DNA of 64,000 nucleotides from Paragordius varius (Eukaryota; Nematomorpha): contig OZ176052.1 in assembly GCA_964247055.1 (NCBI GenBank), forward strand, positions 2,170,001-2,234,000, written 5' to 3'. The translations under genes and the position numbers were made by a program. Below are positions 24,109 to 36,400 of the stretch, in pieces. The notes below the pieces were generated by a model. It ran no database searches, had not been told where the DNA came from, and saw only the letters and a list, made by a program, of their open reading frames with translations. The first letter of the stretch is position 1. Every line of letters starts with the position of its first letter.

Positions 24109-24691
24109 CTAAACATTCGACAAATTACTAGGAGCTTTTATAACCATAATTGTTAATTCATTACAGGCGAATATTCCCAAGTTCCTGTAAAAAAGATTTA
24201 TTTTAATTAAAAAAAATATTTTTTTACCTAGTTCCCCGGGGTACAATAAGAGTATCATTCACATTAAGAGTATAATTTGGACCTGCGCCATCTTTTTTAT
24301 TATCTCCTCCAGAAGAGGTATTATTATTATTATTATTATTATTGGCGGTGGTTGTATTAACATTAAGGGAAAGAACACATGAACCTTTGTATTGCCAAAC
24401 AAATATATCTGCTGCATTATTGCGTCCAATGTGTTCACCACTCCCATAAACTAAAACCTTATATTTTAAGGCAAACAAAATTATTAATTAAAACTATAAA
24501 TATTTATATTATTTGTTTTAAATTATGATATAATAAATAGTTAATATTTTTATCTTAGCTCTAGTTTACATTTCATGGTATAATATAATTTAGTTTGATT
24601 ATTAGCACAAATTATAGCTGTAATTTACAACGGTACTTTTAACAAAACTACTATAATCACCCTTTATTTTTGGTTAATACGAGTCTAATTT

Positions 24692-24731
<40 letters not shown>

Positions 24732-27700
24732 AGGATATTGGCTATATTGATGTTATTTTTGAATTAGCTTATAAAAAAAATTTCTTTTTTAAATTAACGT
24801 TGTCCAGGGAAAAATGCTTAATTAAAACCGTTTGCTATAGCATAAATATATAGAATTTGAAACAATGTTATTACATAAAAACAATGAAATATTTTTCCCT
24901 CAAACTTTCAATATTTGGGGCTTATCTGCTAAAGTGCAGAGTTCATTTGATAGGTAAATATAAAAAGATGGTAAAATTTAGATAATAAGATTAAATTTTA
25001 ATAAAAAGCGATAATTTAAACCATATTCCTGTTATTTTATTCTACATAACCTTCACTTTACGCATTTTACGCTCTAGTTTTTATACATCTAAAATTTTTT
25101 GGGTTTTATAATAAAATTTTTCCAAAAATATTTTTTAAACAAAAAAATAATGACACTTTATACCTTAACTTGATAATCATCTTCGTCGAACAAACTAACG
25201 CACCCGGTTGTATTAATTTCAGCCCTTCTTCGGTCAATCCATAAATCAAAAGCTACTGGTGGATGGATATTATCCTCTAAATCTGAGCATGGTTTGTATC
25301 CTAAAAAACGACATATTTTTGGCAAAATTATATGAAATAAAGAGTGTAATTGTATATTTATAAAGGGTTGAAATGAAATATTTTTCAAAGGTATGTAACA
25401 AAATATTATATCCTATATATGCCTAATTTTTATCCTGACTTTTGCATGTAATATCATACAAAATGACAGATGAAAACAACAAAATCCCTGCAATATTTAA
25501 TCTCTTAAAAAAGTTTCGTAAATTTATAATTTTTAGGGCAGAGTTTAGCAGAAAAAATATAGCCTAGAATCCTGTATTAACCGCATATTATGATTAAAAT
25601 GTTAAATATAAAAATCAACTCTGTATAATAAACAATCCAAATATTTTAAAACATTTAATATAAAACTCAAATTTTTTTAAAATATCGGGTAAAAAAAGCA
25701 TATTGTTGCAAAAAAATTTCAAAATACAAAACAAAATAATTATAAATAGTTACCTATGGAAGCATCCACAGGTAAAGCATCTCCAATAAAATTTGGATAT
25801 TTCGTTAGCCGTTCTTCTGGGTGATGAATTGTGCAAGAACCTATAGAACATACCATATTTATCATGTTTTAAATAAAAAAATGAATATGTATTAAGCATT
25901 TTTTAGAGGTTTGTATTTAAAACCTTTTTAACTAATTCATTCAAACGCTATACGCATATTACAATAAATACTTTTGTGAAAGCTGATTTTAATTATTTTA
26001 TATTGCATTATGATAAAAAACAAAGATTTTGGCTAAAAAACCCCTAATTATATATTAAAAAGTTTAAAACTTTAAATATATTAAAACAAGTTTGTCATTG
26101 GACAAATTAAAGATGATATCCGTATTAAAAAACTTTTTATATAAAGTAACAATAACAATTATTAAACAAACACCAATTAATAATTATTTTCACACCTTTA
26201 AAATTATTAAAAATATAAACATGTCGTTTCATGTATTATATATAATCAAAGCTATTAAACTGTCGTAAAACTGTATTTTATGTATATGTTTCCAATTTCA
26301 CGTTTTAGTAACTGAAAATATGTTTTAATACTTTAGTAATATGCAAAATGACAAGCAAGTAACCTGTATTCGTCCCAGTAGTATTGGGTTGTGGATGTTC
26401 AGTAGCGCGCCTAATTTTAAATAATGGAATTTAGTGGTAGGCAAATTTTTTAACACACATGTCCATTATTTTTTTATAAGAATTTATAAATGTATAGTAG
26501 AAAGCATATATTATATGTATAAGAGATAAAATAGTATATCTGTTAAAGTTAAAACAGTTTAAGTAAAATATTTTTCAAGGCCAAACACCAAACTAAAAGC
26601 ATATTATAACAAAATCTTAAACTGTTAATGGAAACCAATTTTTGTTATTATTTCTTATTAATGGTTTGCCCAACAACAAATTCTAATCTATATCACCAAT
26701 CCAAAATGCTTAAATGCAAAATAGAAAAAAATCGATTAAACTCTATATGCTTTTAAACCGTTCATTTCACACACAGCTAGCATATAAATAATTGTAAAAA
26801 TTTTGTTCAAAGGCTTATTTCTTTTTTACTTATTTTCTCTGAGTTTCATGATTTGCAGTGCATGATCAATATCTCGAAACGTATCTATGCAATGAAACCA
26901 AGTTTGAGTCAATAGCTTCATACACGGGCCAGGGGTGCAATGATAATTTTCAGCATTGCTTATGAGTGATGGTGACCGTTTTTTAAGTGCGTTCAAGGGT
27001 ACAAAAGGCGACATTTGATTTTGATTAACGTTAAAATTATACATATTTAGTTGAGTAGTAGAATTTAAAGTTGAACCACCAAAATTTGTCGCAGACTCTG
27101 ATTTTGTCAACAAAGAAAAGTGTGGTGGTTGAGGTTTAAAAAATTTTGTTTGTCCAAATTTTTGGGGCGGTTGAACTGAAGAGCTAATACCAGTCCGATG
27201 GATATTAACAGTAGTTGATTGTAATGATGACGTGGGACTTAAAAATTGTTGAGTATTTTGATGATCAGTACTAATCTAATTAATGTACGAAACGGTTAAA
27301 AGATATAAAAGTAAATGTTTTTACAATTAATATAAATTAAACTACATTTCATTTTACTTTATATTTAGTTAGTTTTTTTGAATAACTTGTGAAAGTGAGA
27401 AAATTAGATTTTAATAAAATTATTTTATTTTCTTCACACTATTCACGACACGTATTTAAAAATCTTTGTTGGTAATACATTCAATTTCGTATTTCACAAT
27501 TTTATAATCATATAGGTTTTATGGAATAATTTATGATAATATATAATATCTAGCTAGCCATTAATTTACATGTTTTGCTTTATTTTGTCTTCTTTTTAAT
27601 TTAAATTTTTAGGGGTAAAATATAAAGACTTACGACTGATGGCTTCGGTGAAGGGGGAAGCGGTTCATTTTCAGGAATTGGCTCACAGAGAATATCAGTC

Positions 27701-30700
27701 CCAATTAAACCAACTAAAAAGGAATGTGTAATAATGCATTATAATAACACAAAATATTAACACTTCATTAACTTTTCACTTTTTTGGGCCTAGTATACCT
27801 TTTGGGGTAGTTTTATATCCCAGAGCTTGATTCTGTAAATAAACTACAGTTTTGAAAGTTGTACAGTAAAATTTGATTATCAAACATTGTTCTCATGTAT
27901 TAAATAGCTTATATATTTTACAGTTTTGTGACTTCTAGAGTCTAAAATAAGGACATCTCCAAAACACGATTGAAAAAAAGCTGATATTAAAATCAAAAAA
28001 TCAAGTTTTTGCTGGGAAAATGTAGCCTGAAAGCTTATTATAAAAAATTATTTACATTTTCTAACCATAATATAAATATGTTTGCATGTTGCATCAGCGA
28101 TTCAAAAAATTTATACAAAAAAGGTTGAGATGAGGATTTTTTACATTACATTTTTTTTTAATTTTTTTGTTTGATGCGCCTCCAATTTTTAAATAATTAA
28201 TATTTAAGTTATTATCGTTCCAAGTCCCATTAAAAGATTAAATTTATATATTATGTAATAATTTTTTTCTCAGAATCCCTGCATTAATTATCAGGATATA
28301 TATTAATTAATATTTTTGAACAAAAAATTTGCAGCCATTTTTATAAAAAAAAGGTTTCAGATGCGAATAATGACCCATATATTTTCCCAAAATAGGGAGG
28401 TCACTTGTACGTATATAATGAAATTTAACCTGTATTATTCAAGAGTGGATTTAACGATTGTGTTTGCTTTAATTTATATGCATTTTGTTGCTGGGTGGAA
28501 AGCATACATCTTGGTTGCGAATATGATTTAACATTCAGATCGCTCCTTACATTTTGTGGTGAAGAATCAGTATTAAGTGCATGGTCTGTGTCAATTAATA
28601 TAGTTTCATTTTTGGCTTGATTATTTTCTAATGTAGCGAAAAAAATATTGTGAAATACCATTCAAATTAACCCTTGAACAATTCGAATTGACCCTAAAAT
28701 AAATTAAGTATTAAATATATTGCCTACATTTTTTTTATTTTTTAACAAAATAAAATTTTATTTAAAAATAAAATAATACTAAAAAAATAATAATTTATGC
28801 CCTATAAAGATAAATTTCATATTAATGATGAGTTATATTAGCCCAAAAACAGATAATTTATTTTTACGGTTGAAATGTTTAAGGGTGAATATTGTAAATG
28901 GTGTATATAACTTTAGTAATAATACATTTTAATATAAATTTAATTTATAAAGATATTAAATGTAAAAACAATTGAATGCATTATTAACAAACTCTGTTGA
29001 CAATGATATAAAATTTATAAAGTAATGAGCCCAGTATATGTAGGTTGTAAAAAACTATGCCCATTTTGAAAAATGACCTGGTTAAAAAATAAAATTATGC
29101 AAAATAAATTAAATTTTTTTAGGCAAGCAACTCTCTAAGGAATGCATTACGATTTCGTTAAAATTTAAAATAACCAAAATTATTGGGATATCTCTATAAT
29201 TATTTAATGTCCAAAAATATTTTAAGATATTTCAAAGACGTGTAAAGAAATTCAAAACTGAAAATAACACAGTTAAGGAACTTCATGTAAAATTTTACTA
29301 AAATATAAAAAATAAATGATTGTAACTAAAAAATAGAAACCAGGTATGTCCATATCTTCATCACTTCCTACTCTAAAATTGGTGGCTAAATTATCTTTTT
29401 TGCGCAAAGGTTGAGAATCACTAAAATGAGTATTCATCTACATAAAATAAAATAATGACATGTAAAATTATATTTATACATTAAAAATAACTATAATAAA
29501 AAAGTAAAATACATTAATTTAAAGATTGGAACCGGAACAACCGTTTTAAAACCAGAAAACAGTCGCTTAAAAATCTGTCCCCAAAATTTGAATTATAGGT
29601 AGTATATTTCTTTACTTTATTATTAAAATTAATTATTTTTCCATATTTTTCTGTATAGAGAAAAGTTACATATATAAATTTTATAATATATATCGTTTTC
29701 AATTTATATTTTTAGGCCAGTTAAATATATTTTAAGGTGTTCAAAGTTTTTTCCATCAAAAAAGTTTACATTACCAAAAACCAAATCAATTTTTTACCCA
29801 AAATTTTCAAAAAAAAACAAAACTGAATTAAAATTTTAAACCATATCTTTTGCGGAACAGAATCCAAAAAAATATCAAATTTATTTAACAATACATTTCG
29901 TGGTGCAGTATCCGCACTTTGTTGAGTTTTATGATCTAACGCTTCAGTACTTTGTGATTGCATGGTATAAGACATGCCATCAGACACAATAGATTTTATG
30001 GTATTTGGATCAGGTGAGGGCGAACGATTAACCAAAGGTGCACCAAATGGTAAACTTTTATCACACGGAACAATATTATCAACACTCTGTAAACATAAAT
30101 CATATATATGTGAATATAGATTTTTGATGTTTAATCAATAAATTTTAATAACACAGATTGTATCCCTATAAAACCATCACAAGGATAGAATTATTGGGAA
30201 AAGGGAAAAAATTGTAATCATTAAAGCTAATTAATTTGACCATTTTAGATGAATGAATTCAATCATTATTCTATTTTGAAAATTTATCCAAACAAAATAA
30301 ATTGAGTCTTTATTATTTGTATATAATAAATTACAAGATTTTATTACAATACACACATTTTTAATTTAATTAAATGATTGATTTTAAATATTTTTAGGTA
30401 AAAAATTAGAAAGTCATGTGCGCAATAAAAAAATGATATATAAAATAATATGTAGCGTAAAAAGAATTTTTAATCAGAATATATGGTACAAATATACAAA
30501 ATAATGTTAGAAGCTAAAAGTAAGCTTGTATTTCCGGAAAATTCAATAATAAAATATATATATTATGAAAAAAACCTGTTTTGTATTATAGGATAAAATA
30601 TCATCACTCAAATTTATTGATGTATTTTTATTGGTATTATCAATTGTATCATTGAATTTGCTATCTTTTTGGTTGCTATTTGGTATTATTGCATACCAGC

Positions 30701-31188
30701 TAAAACGATACATATATGAAATCAAAAAGTTATTTAAACTAAAAAAGTTAATCAATTAAAAAAATTTAAGTGCAAGTTAATACCTAAGATTATCAATTTC
30801 ATTTGTCAATCTTTCACGTTCAATAACTATCGCAGATAAATTTTCACAATATTTTACGGAATGTAGAATTTTAGCAGGTAAAAGAAAAACCTTACATAAA
30901 GAAAAGTATTACTTCACCAGCCATTATGTGTACATCTTTTGACACTCCGGTAGAGTCTAAGCAACGCAAAACAAGTTCTCCACTAAAAACAAAATATAAC
31001 TCTTCCGCTTCTTGCATGTGAAAATAATTTCGTTCGTCACCATCACCAATATAATAAATTTTTATTTGACTATCATTTTTCCTAAACCATTACCCAAGCT
31101 AATACATGATGTTTTGTGTCGTGGCGCGATTTCTGTTTAAATCGACCCATTTTTCCAAATTTGTGACCACTAATTTTGAGATGCTCAT
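24109..31188 (-). CDS. HAAO: 3-hydroxyanthranilate 3,4-dioxygenase with long inserted linker
   Basis: Fourteen exons (minus strand): 31106-31188, 30913-31081, 30784-30890, 30576-30699, 29895-30086, 29341-29437, 28430-28627, 27634-27713, 26830-27275, 26364-26410, 25754-25840, 25164-25300, 24228-24457, 24109-24184; 690 residues, all phases matching. The enzyme opens the 3-hydroxyanthranilate ring in the kynurenine route to quinolinate and NAD. The N-terminal cupin has R45, iron ligands H49, E55 and H94, plus E108, in YFHMQEAEELYF and LLPAKILHS. The C-terminal half has WFHCIDTF (476), FDLWIDRRRAEI, VSLFDEDDYQVKV, ADIFVWQYKGSCVLSL and LIVPRGT. Residues 126-470 form a Q/N/S/T-rich insertion absent from the usual enzyme of about 286 residues. 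The usual substrate-binding Arg after H94 is Tyr98. The linker exons, notably the donor at 29894, are least certain. Confidence 0.93.
24690..24730. repeat. (TA)n microsatellite in a HAAO intron
   Basis: A run of about 40 bp TA dinucleotides in the intron 24458-25163. Confidence 0.95.
27757..28181 (+). mobile_element. M2 dispersed element, copy 2, in a HAAO intron
   Basis: Shares landmarks along its length with 12153-12592. Lies wholly within the intron 27714-28429. No visible target duplication. Confidence 0.75.
30891..30912 (-). other. 22-nt intron 2 of HAAO
   Basis: The minus strand reads GTAATA...TGTAAG over 22 nt between IMAGE and VFLLPA. The family has the contiguous motif GEIFLLPA here, so homology fixes both borders. 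Retention would end the frame in the intron (VILFFM, then stop). Confidence 0.93.
31082..31105 (-). other. 24-nt intron 1 of HAAO
   Basis: The minus strand reads GTATTA...GTTTAG over 24 nt. Reading through gives a stop after NIMY. Removal continues the HAAO alignment into NDSQIKIYYIGDGDERN, which matches the family's QLKVMFIGGPN region. Confidence 0.88.
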
Positions 31189-31285
31189 GACAGGTGTTTC
31201 AATACTTTTTAAGGGTAAAACAACTGACAAAACAATAAAGTTTTTGCGCTAAACAAATAAATTTAACTATTATATCTGATCTTTA

Positions 31286-31875
31286 TTAACACTTGGATAC
31301 AACACACTCATTTTAGTCCTTGGATTCAAATTGGGGTAGTTGGATACCCCAGGCCTGTTTTAAATTAAATACTTTAAAAAGTATGGAAGGAATCAAAACC
31401 GTGGCAAAATTTTGCACTTATATAACATTAATAAACCGAAATATAAGAAAAAAATTTATTTAAAAATACTTGATATTACTTATTTTAAGCTAGAACCGAA
31501 AGGTAAAAATTTCGTCAAAGTGACATGTGTGAAATGGTAAAATTAAAAAATAATACGAAACAAACCGCTTTTTCTATCTTTATCAATGTTAGATGTAATT
31601 AAAATAAAAAATTAGCTATAATTCTACCCTTAAAATCAAATGAAGACGATATTTTGCAAAAATTCTGTAAAATAAAATGGCGTCGAAAGTAGTTTGACCT
31701 GAAACTTTTTTTACAAATCAAAATTTTATTAAGATATTTTGGCATATTTATAAATTTTTATCAGGATAGAAGCATAAATTTAAATTGGGACCGTTTCCTT
31801 CAGTAGTTTTTTAAAAATATTAATTTAAATTTAAGCTGGCGTATTTAGATACCCCAATTTGAATCGAAGTGTTAA
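31286..31875 (+). mobile_element. M1 MITE, complete copy upstream of HAAO
   Basis: TTAACACTTGGATACAACAC at the left end and GAATCGAAGTGTTAA at the right, 590 bp. It begins 98 bp upstream of the HAAO start codon, so any HAAO promoter must lie within or next to it. Confidence 0.88.
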
Positions 31876-33499
31876 TAACTAAAAAAGTATAAAATTTTAC
31901 AATGGCACTAATAATACAAAATCTGAGTTGCTTTAACCAAAGTTTGGTATAAATTTTAGATAAAGTGTTTTGCACAGTAATTTTCTATTTAGTGTTTTAT
32001 TTGTACAAGCTAAGCATAATTAGCAGTAAGAGTACAAGCTTAACATTTTAAAGCCGCGATTACACAATTATTATCATGATTATATCAAATATAACATTGA
32101 AATGAAATATGTAGTATCAATCGTAAAGGATACATTTATCGGTAAATAGGTATTATTAGCATACTCATGCTAATAATACGTATTTTGGGGCCAAACTATG
32201 GTTTAATCTGTCATAATAACTGAAAAAACTTTGGAATTATCGGAATTTTTTATTTTCAACACTTTATTACCTTTTGGCCAAAAAGGTTATATTGTCATCT
32301 CGAAATTGTATTGGCGGGGAAATCCATCTATAAAAAGTTTGTTAATGATACAAGTCATTAGTTGTACACAACGTTTTAAGTACTCCCCAATTAGCCATGA
32401 CTATCAATTTTATTAATAAATTACATAATGACCAAAAAATTTCATACCAGAGGACCTGTCCTATCTTTTCTTCGTTTTGTTTTCTGATCAGAGCGATTTA
32501 ATTTTGATTATCTATGATATTGGGCTCACCACAACTCTATGATACTTATAATTCCATTAGTTTTATTTTTTTTGTAGCCTACATTTTGGGGGTACCCCAG
32601 AGCTCAAATTTGTATATTAAACTGTTATGAAAGTGACTCATTGTTTGTATTTGATAAAAAAGTTTTGATTTTTTATAATTAACTTTTAAAATCAGAAACA
32701 CTGATTCAATAAACAAATTTTGCAAATAAAATGTTCTGGAAATCCAAAAAAACATTTTTAAATCTTTGCCGTTAAATGTTTTTTCTACTTAAAATCTCTA
32801 AAAGAGTAGCATATTATGTTTATGATTTAGAAGTAATTAATTTATAACGCATTTATTTTTGGTAACTATTGATTTTAGTGTTTTTTGATTGGATTTTGGA
32901 GATTAAATTACAGAAGATACAAATTGTCGAAATTAAAATTTATTTAATATGGCTAAAATTTGTGTACTTTTATATTAAGCCCATGGATGAACATCCAAAA
33001 TTTAATTCAAATTAAAAGTAATGAGTTAAAACAATGTTTAAATATTGTAAATATAAAATTGATTTTTAGGATATGTTTTTTGGCTGTCACATTCAATTTT
33101 TATAATTGGGTTATTTACTATTTAATAAAAAATATAATAGTATGAGAATATTATTTGATTAGAAAAAATGAAGTACCGGAATGTTGCCGTTTTAAAATGG
33201 AAAACTAAATCAAAACTAGTAACAAACAATTGATTAGGAATCGGGAGAGGGACCTAAAAACAGTTGTACTGCCATAAAACATAAAATTTTCTGCCGTATA
33301 TCAGAAATTAAATAGTGTGGATTATGTATAGATTAATATAGAGATTTATATAAATGATTTTTTTTTGCATCTACGAATCAAAAATGCTAGATATACCAAT
33401 TTTTATTTATGACTGGATTATATCAATTGGTTTCGAATAAATTGACGAATTTAATATCTATGGTTTTATAAAATTTTAAGATAACAGCTAATTGATAAA
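31876..33499. other. Intergenic, no gene recognised
   Basis: Open stretches at 32231-32416 and 32960-33145 show no domain. A short GGGGGTACCCCAGAGCTC with following TTTGTATATTAAAC at about 32590 resembles the first 60 bp of M2 only. Confidence 0.55.
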
Positions 33500-36400
33500 T
33501 CATTTCTCATCTTCAGTATCAGTGGCAAATCTTGGGTCTAATTCAATGATTTTTAGTCTTTCTTCAGACAAACATGCATAACAAGTTTGCTATTTATTTA
33601 AAATAATATAAAAGAATGAATATAGAAACCAAATTTTTTAATTTAGCCATAATACTGCGAAATATACTTTAAGATCCTGCCAACACTCCTTACAATAACC
33701 GAATGAACATCCCTTATTCCGAGGACAAGGTATAAAATTTTGTGTTTTGGGATTTTCCAGCTCTTGGCACAGAAGACATCGCTTTCTACCGGCTTTCATG
33801 TATTTCACAAAGAAAAAGAAAGTTGGAAAATATCTTCGTAGCGATACCAAAATACCCGTTTTTTGCTAATTAATTTTAGACATATTTATAATTAAAAAAG
33901 TTTGGGACATAAATTGTGACTTATAACATTTTCATGATTTTTTTGGAATTAATTGATATAGAAACCATATATACTAGGTTTCATCGATCAGTATTTATAA
34001 TTAAAAGTTTTGATATAAATCACATCAATTTATAAAAATATTTCATCCTTAAATATAAAACGCATAATATGTAATAATACTTGTAGTTTTTTCATTTTAG
34101 CCTCTGCTATAATTTTTTGTTTTAGATAAAGAAATTGGGTTCGTTTTTTGCGCAAAAGATCATTGTAGAGAAATAGTATCCGTTGTTTTTCGCGCTATTT
34201 ATAAAACACATAATAGAAAATGTTACACAAATTACATACTATACAGAGCCATTATAAAAATTTAATTAATGAAAAAAAATCTTATTAACAAGCAGTTGAA
34301 ATTTATACTTTCGGATAAAAATACGAGCATATTAGTCTCCGAGATCTTAATGCATAAGCCTGAACATATAACATTGATAGGGCACCCACGTTTATAAGTA
34401 TAAGATTAACGATGAATCTAGTTGCTAACTTACGAGGACTTGGTAAGCATTCTTATAAATTTATAAATGATAAATATTACATTAAATATATTAGATAAAA
34501 AATAAAATTATATAGACAAAAGGTAAAAACTATTAGAAAAATATTTTTTTAATATACAGCCATAATTTTTAAATATGAATTTCAAACAAAACAGGGTCGC
34601 AAAAATAGGGAATAGAAGTTAAGTGTTTTTACTCTTAATTATATATTATAAAACTGTAATTAATTAATGTAGGAAAGATGAAAGTTTGATAAAGTATCGT
34701 TGTGTAACACAAATATTTGTCTTTTAGGTTTACATTTTGCCTCTATAATTTTAATTTTTTGTGTATTTTATACTTCATATAATTGGGTATGTTGTTAAAT
34801 AGGGAATTTAATTATAGAAATTTAATATCAATAGGGTAGGTAACGGTAACCTTCATTAGATGTCACATTGTCCAAATGGTGATCTGCCTTAAACCCACGA
34901 AAAAGTTTGCGAAAGATATGTGCCACAACACTATTCCCATACACATGAAACAGAATTTTATGAGTACCTATATTGGATATTGGTATTAAAAATTTTTTCA
35001 TTAATAAAAATAAATAGCGATAAGCATTCCAACCTTTTTGAGCCACATCTAATTTGCTATGATGTTTCACGATGCCCAAAATTTCGTAAAACAGTCGATC
35101 AAGGAATATGACCAACAAAGCCGTAATGAAATCTAAAATAATTTTTATCGATGCAGATGTGACATTTTTTTGTTCGCATTTAGCTATTTTAGGGCTCCAA
35201 ACCCAAACCAGATCGGCGAATTGAAAGGCTTTGCGGGACACCATGATATCAAAATGAGATTTGCCTTGTTTTTTACGTCTCTCATCGATTTTGACAAAGT
35301 ATGAGGTAATGTAGCAATTGTCATAATAAAAATCATGAATGTATCCCCTGGAGTAATCAAATGCCCTTGATATATAAATTGTTATGAAATATTTTATATA
35401 AATGAAACGAATACAAAAAATTGTATGGTTCAAGCGGGTTTACAATAAGCTGATAGCCTTTTTTTGCGTTTATAATGCTTATTTATAATATAAAACTTGC
35501 ATGATATATATAATTAAAATTGCAATTACCCTTTAATTATAATTAATACAAGGAGGGCCATTAATCGTTGCACGATAGATACTATGAATTCAAACCAAAG
35601 TTGACGGAGTCGAAATTCATGTTCAATCTGTTTGGATACATCTTCGGCTGTTTTTAAGTCTAGTGGTTCCGTTTCTGAGGCTAACTAAATTATTTTAATA
35701 TTTTGAAATCATATTTCTATTCAAGAAATATCAATAAAAGTAAATTGCATTATATGTCTTAACTAGGGTATTCTTTAATTTAGTTTTGGATTTTCCTATT
35801 TTTTAGAAGCTATAACTTATAAAAATGGCATAAGAATGGCTATGCTTTAGGTTTAAAATATTACATCGACATATTGGATTGACAATGCAGGAGATATTGC
35901 GGTATAAATAATATTATGAAATCTTAAACAGCAAAAAATTGCTCATAAAATTAGCAAAGGTTATTCTATGATTATTTTTTGAAATTAGTCTTTAATTAAA
36001 GAAATCCATATTTCTATTATTCTGATCTATAAAAAGAGTATGTAATTGATTAATAAATAATGATTATTAGTATAATTATACCAACATTTATATCAGAAAA
36101 ATTAATCGGTAATAAAATTAATGATTAAACAACTCTAACAACTTTAAGTTTAAGCCGATAAAAGAAGAGCAATTTTAAAGCTTAATTATCAACAATCCCA
36201 ATACTATTACAATATTGCGTTCAACATAGAAAATAAGCCATCAAGTGGTCTAATTCAGGTGTCGGTTAAGGAATTTTTTATAAAGAGGTTCTAAAATCAA
36301 TTTTGGTAACATTTGTTTAAGTGGCTAACCGTAATCTTTGGTAGACGATACTAAATACTATCTTAATTTTAATTTTTAAGAACCATAGCATACTTGGAAT

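Noticed and set aside
24259-24447. Frame with a poly-isoleucine run
   Set aside because: Shadow of HAAO exon 13, where an ATT/AAT run encodes asparagines in the true frame.
32570-33050. Third copy of M2
   Set aside because: Similarity covers only the first 60 bp or so; the rest does not follow the M2 order.
34920-35111. Plus-strand frame opposite the DCST1-like exons
   Set aside because: Antisense shadow; the minus strand carries conserved DC-STAMP motifs.
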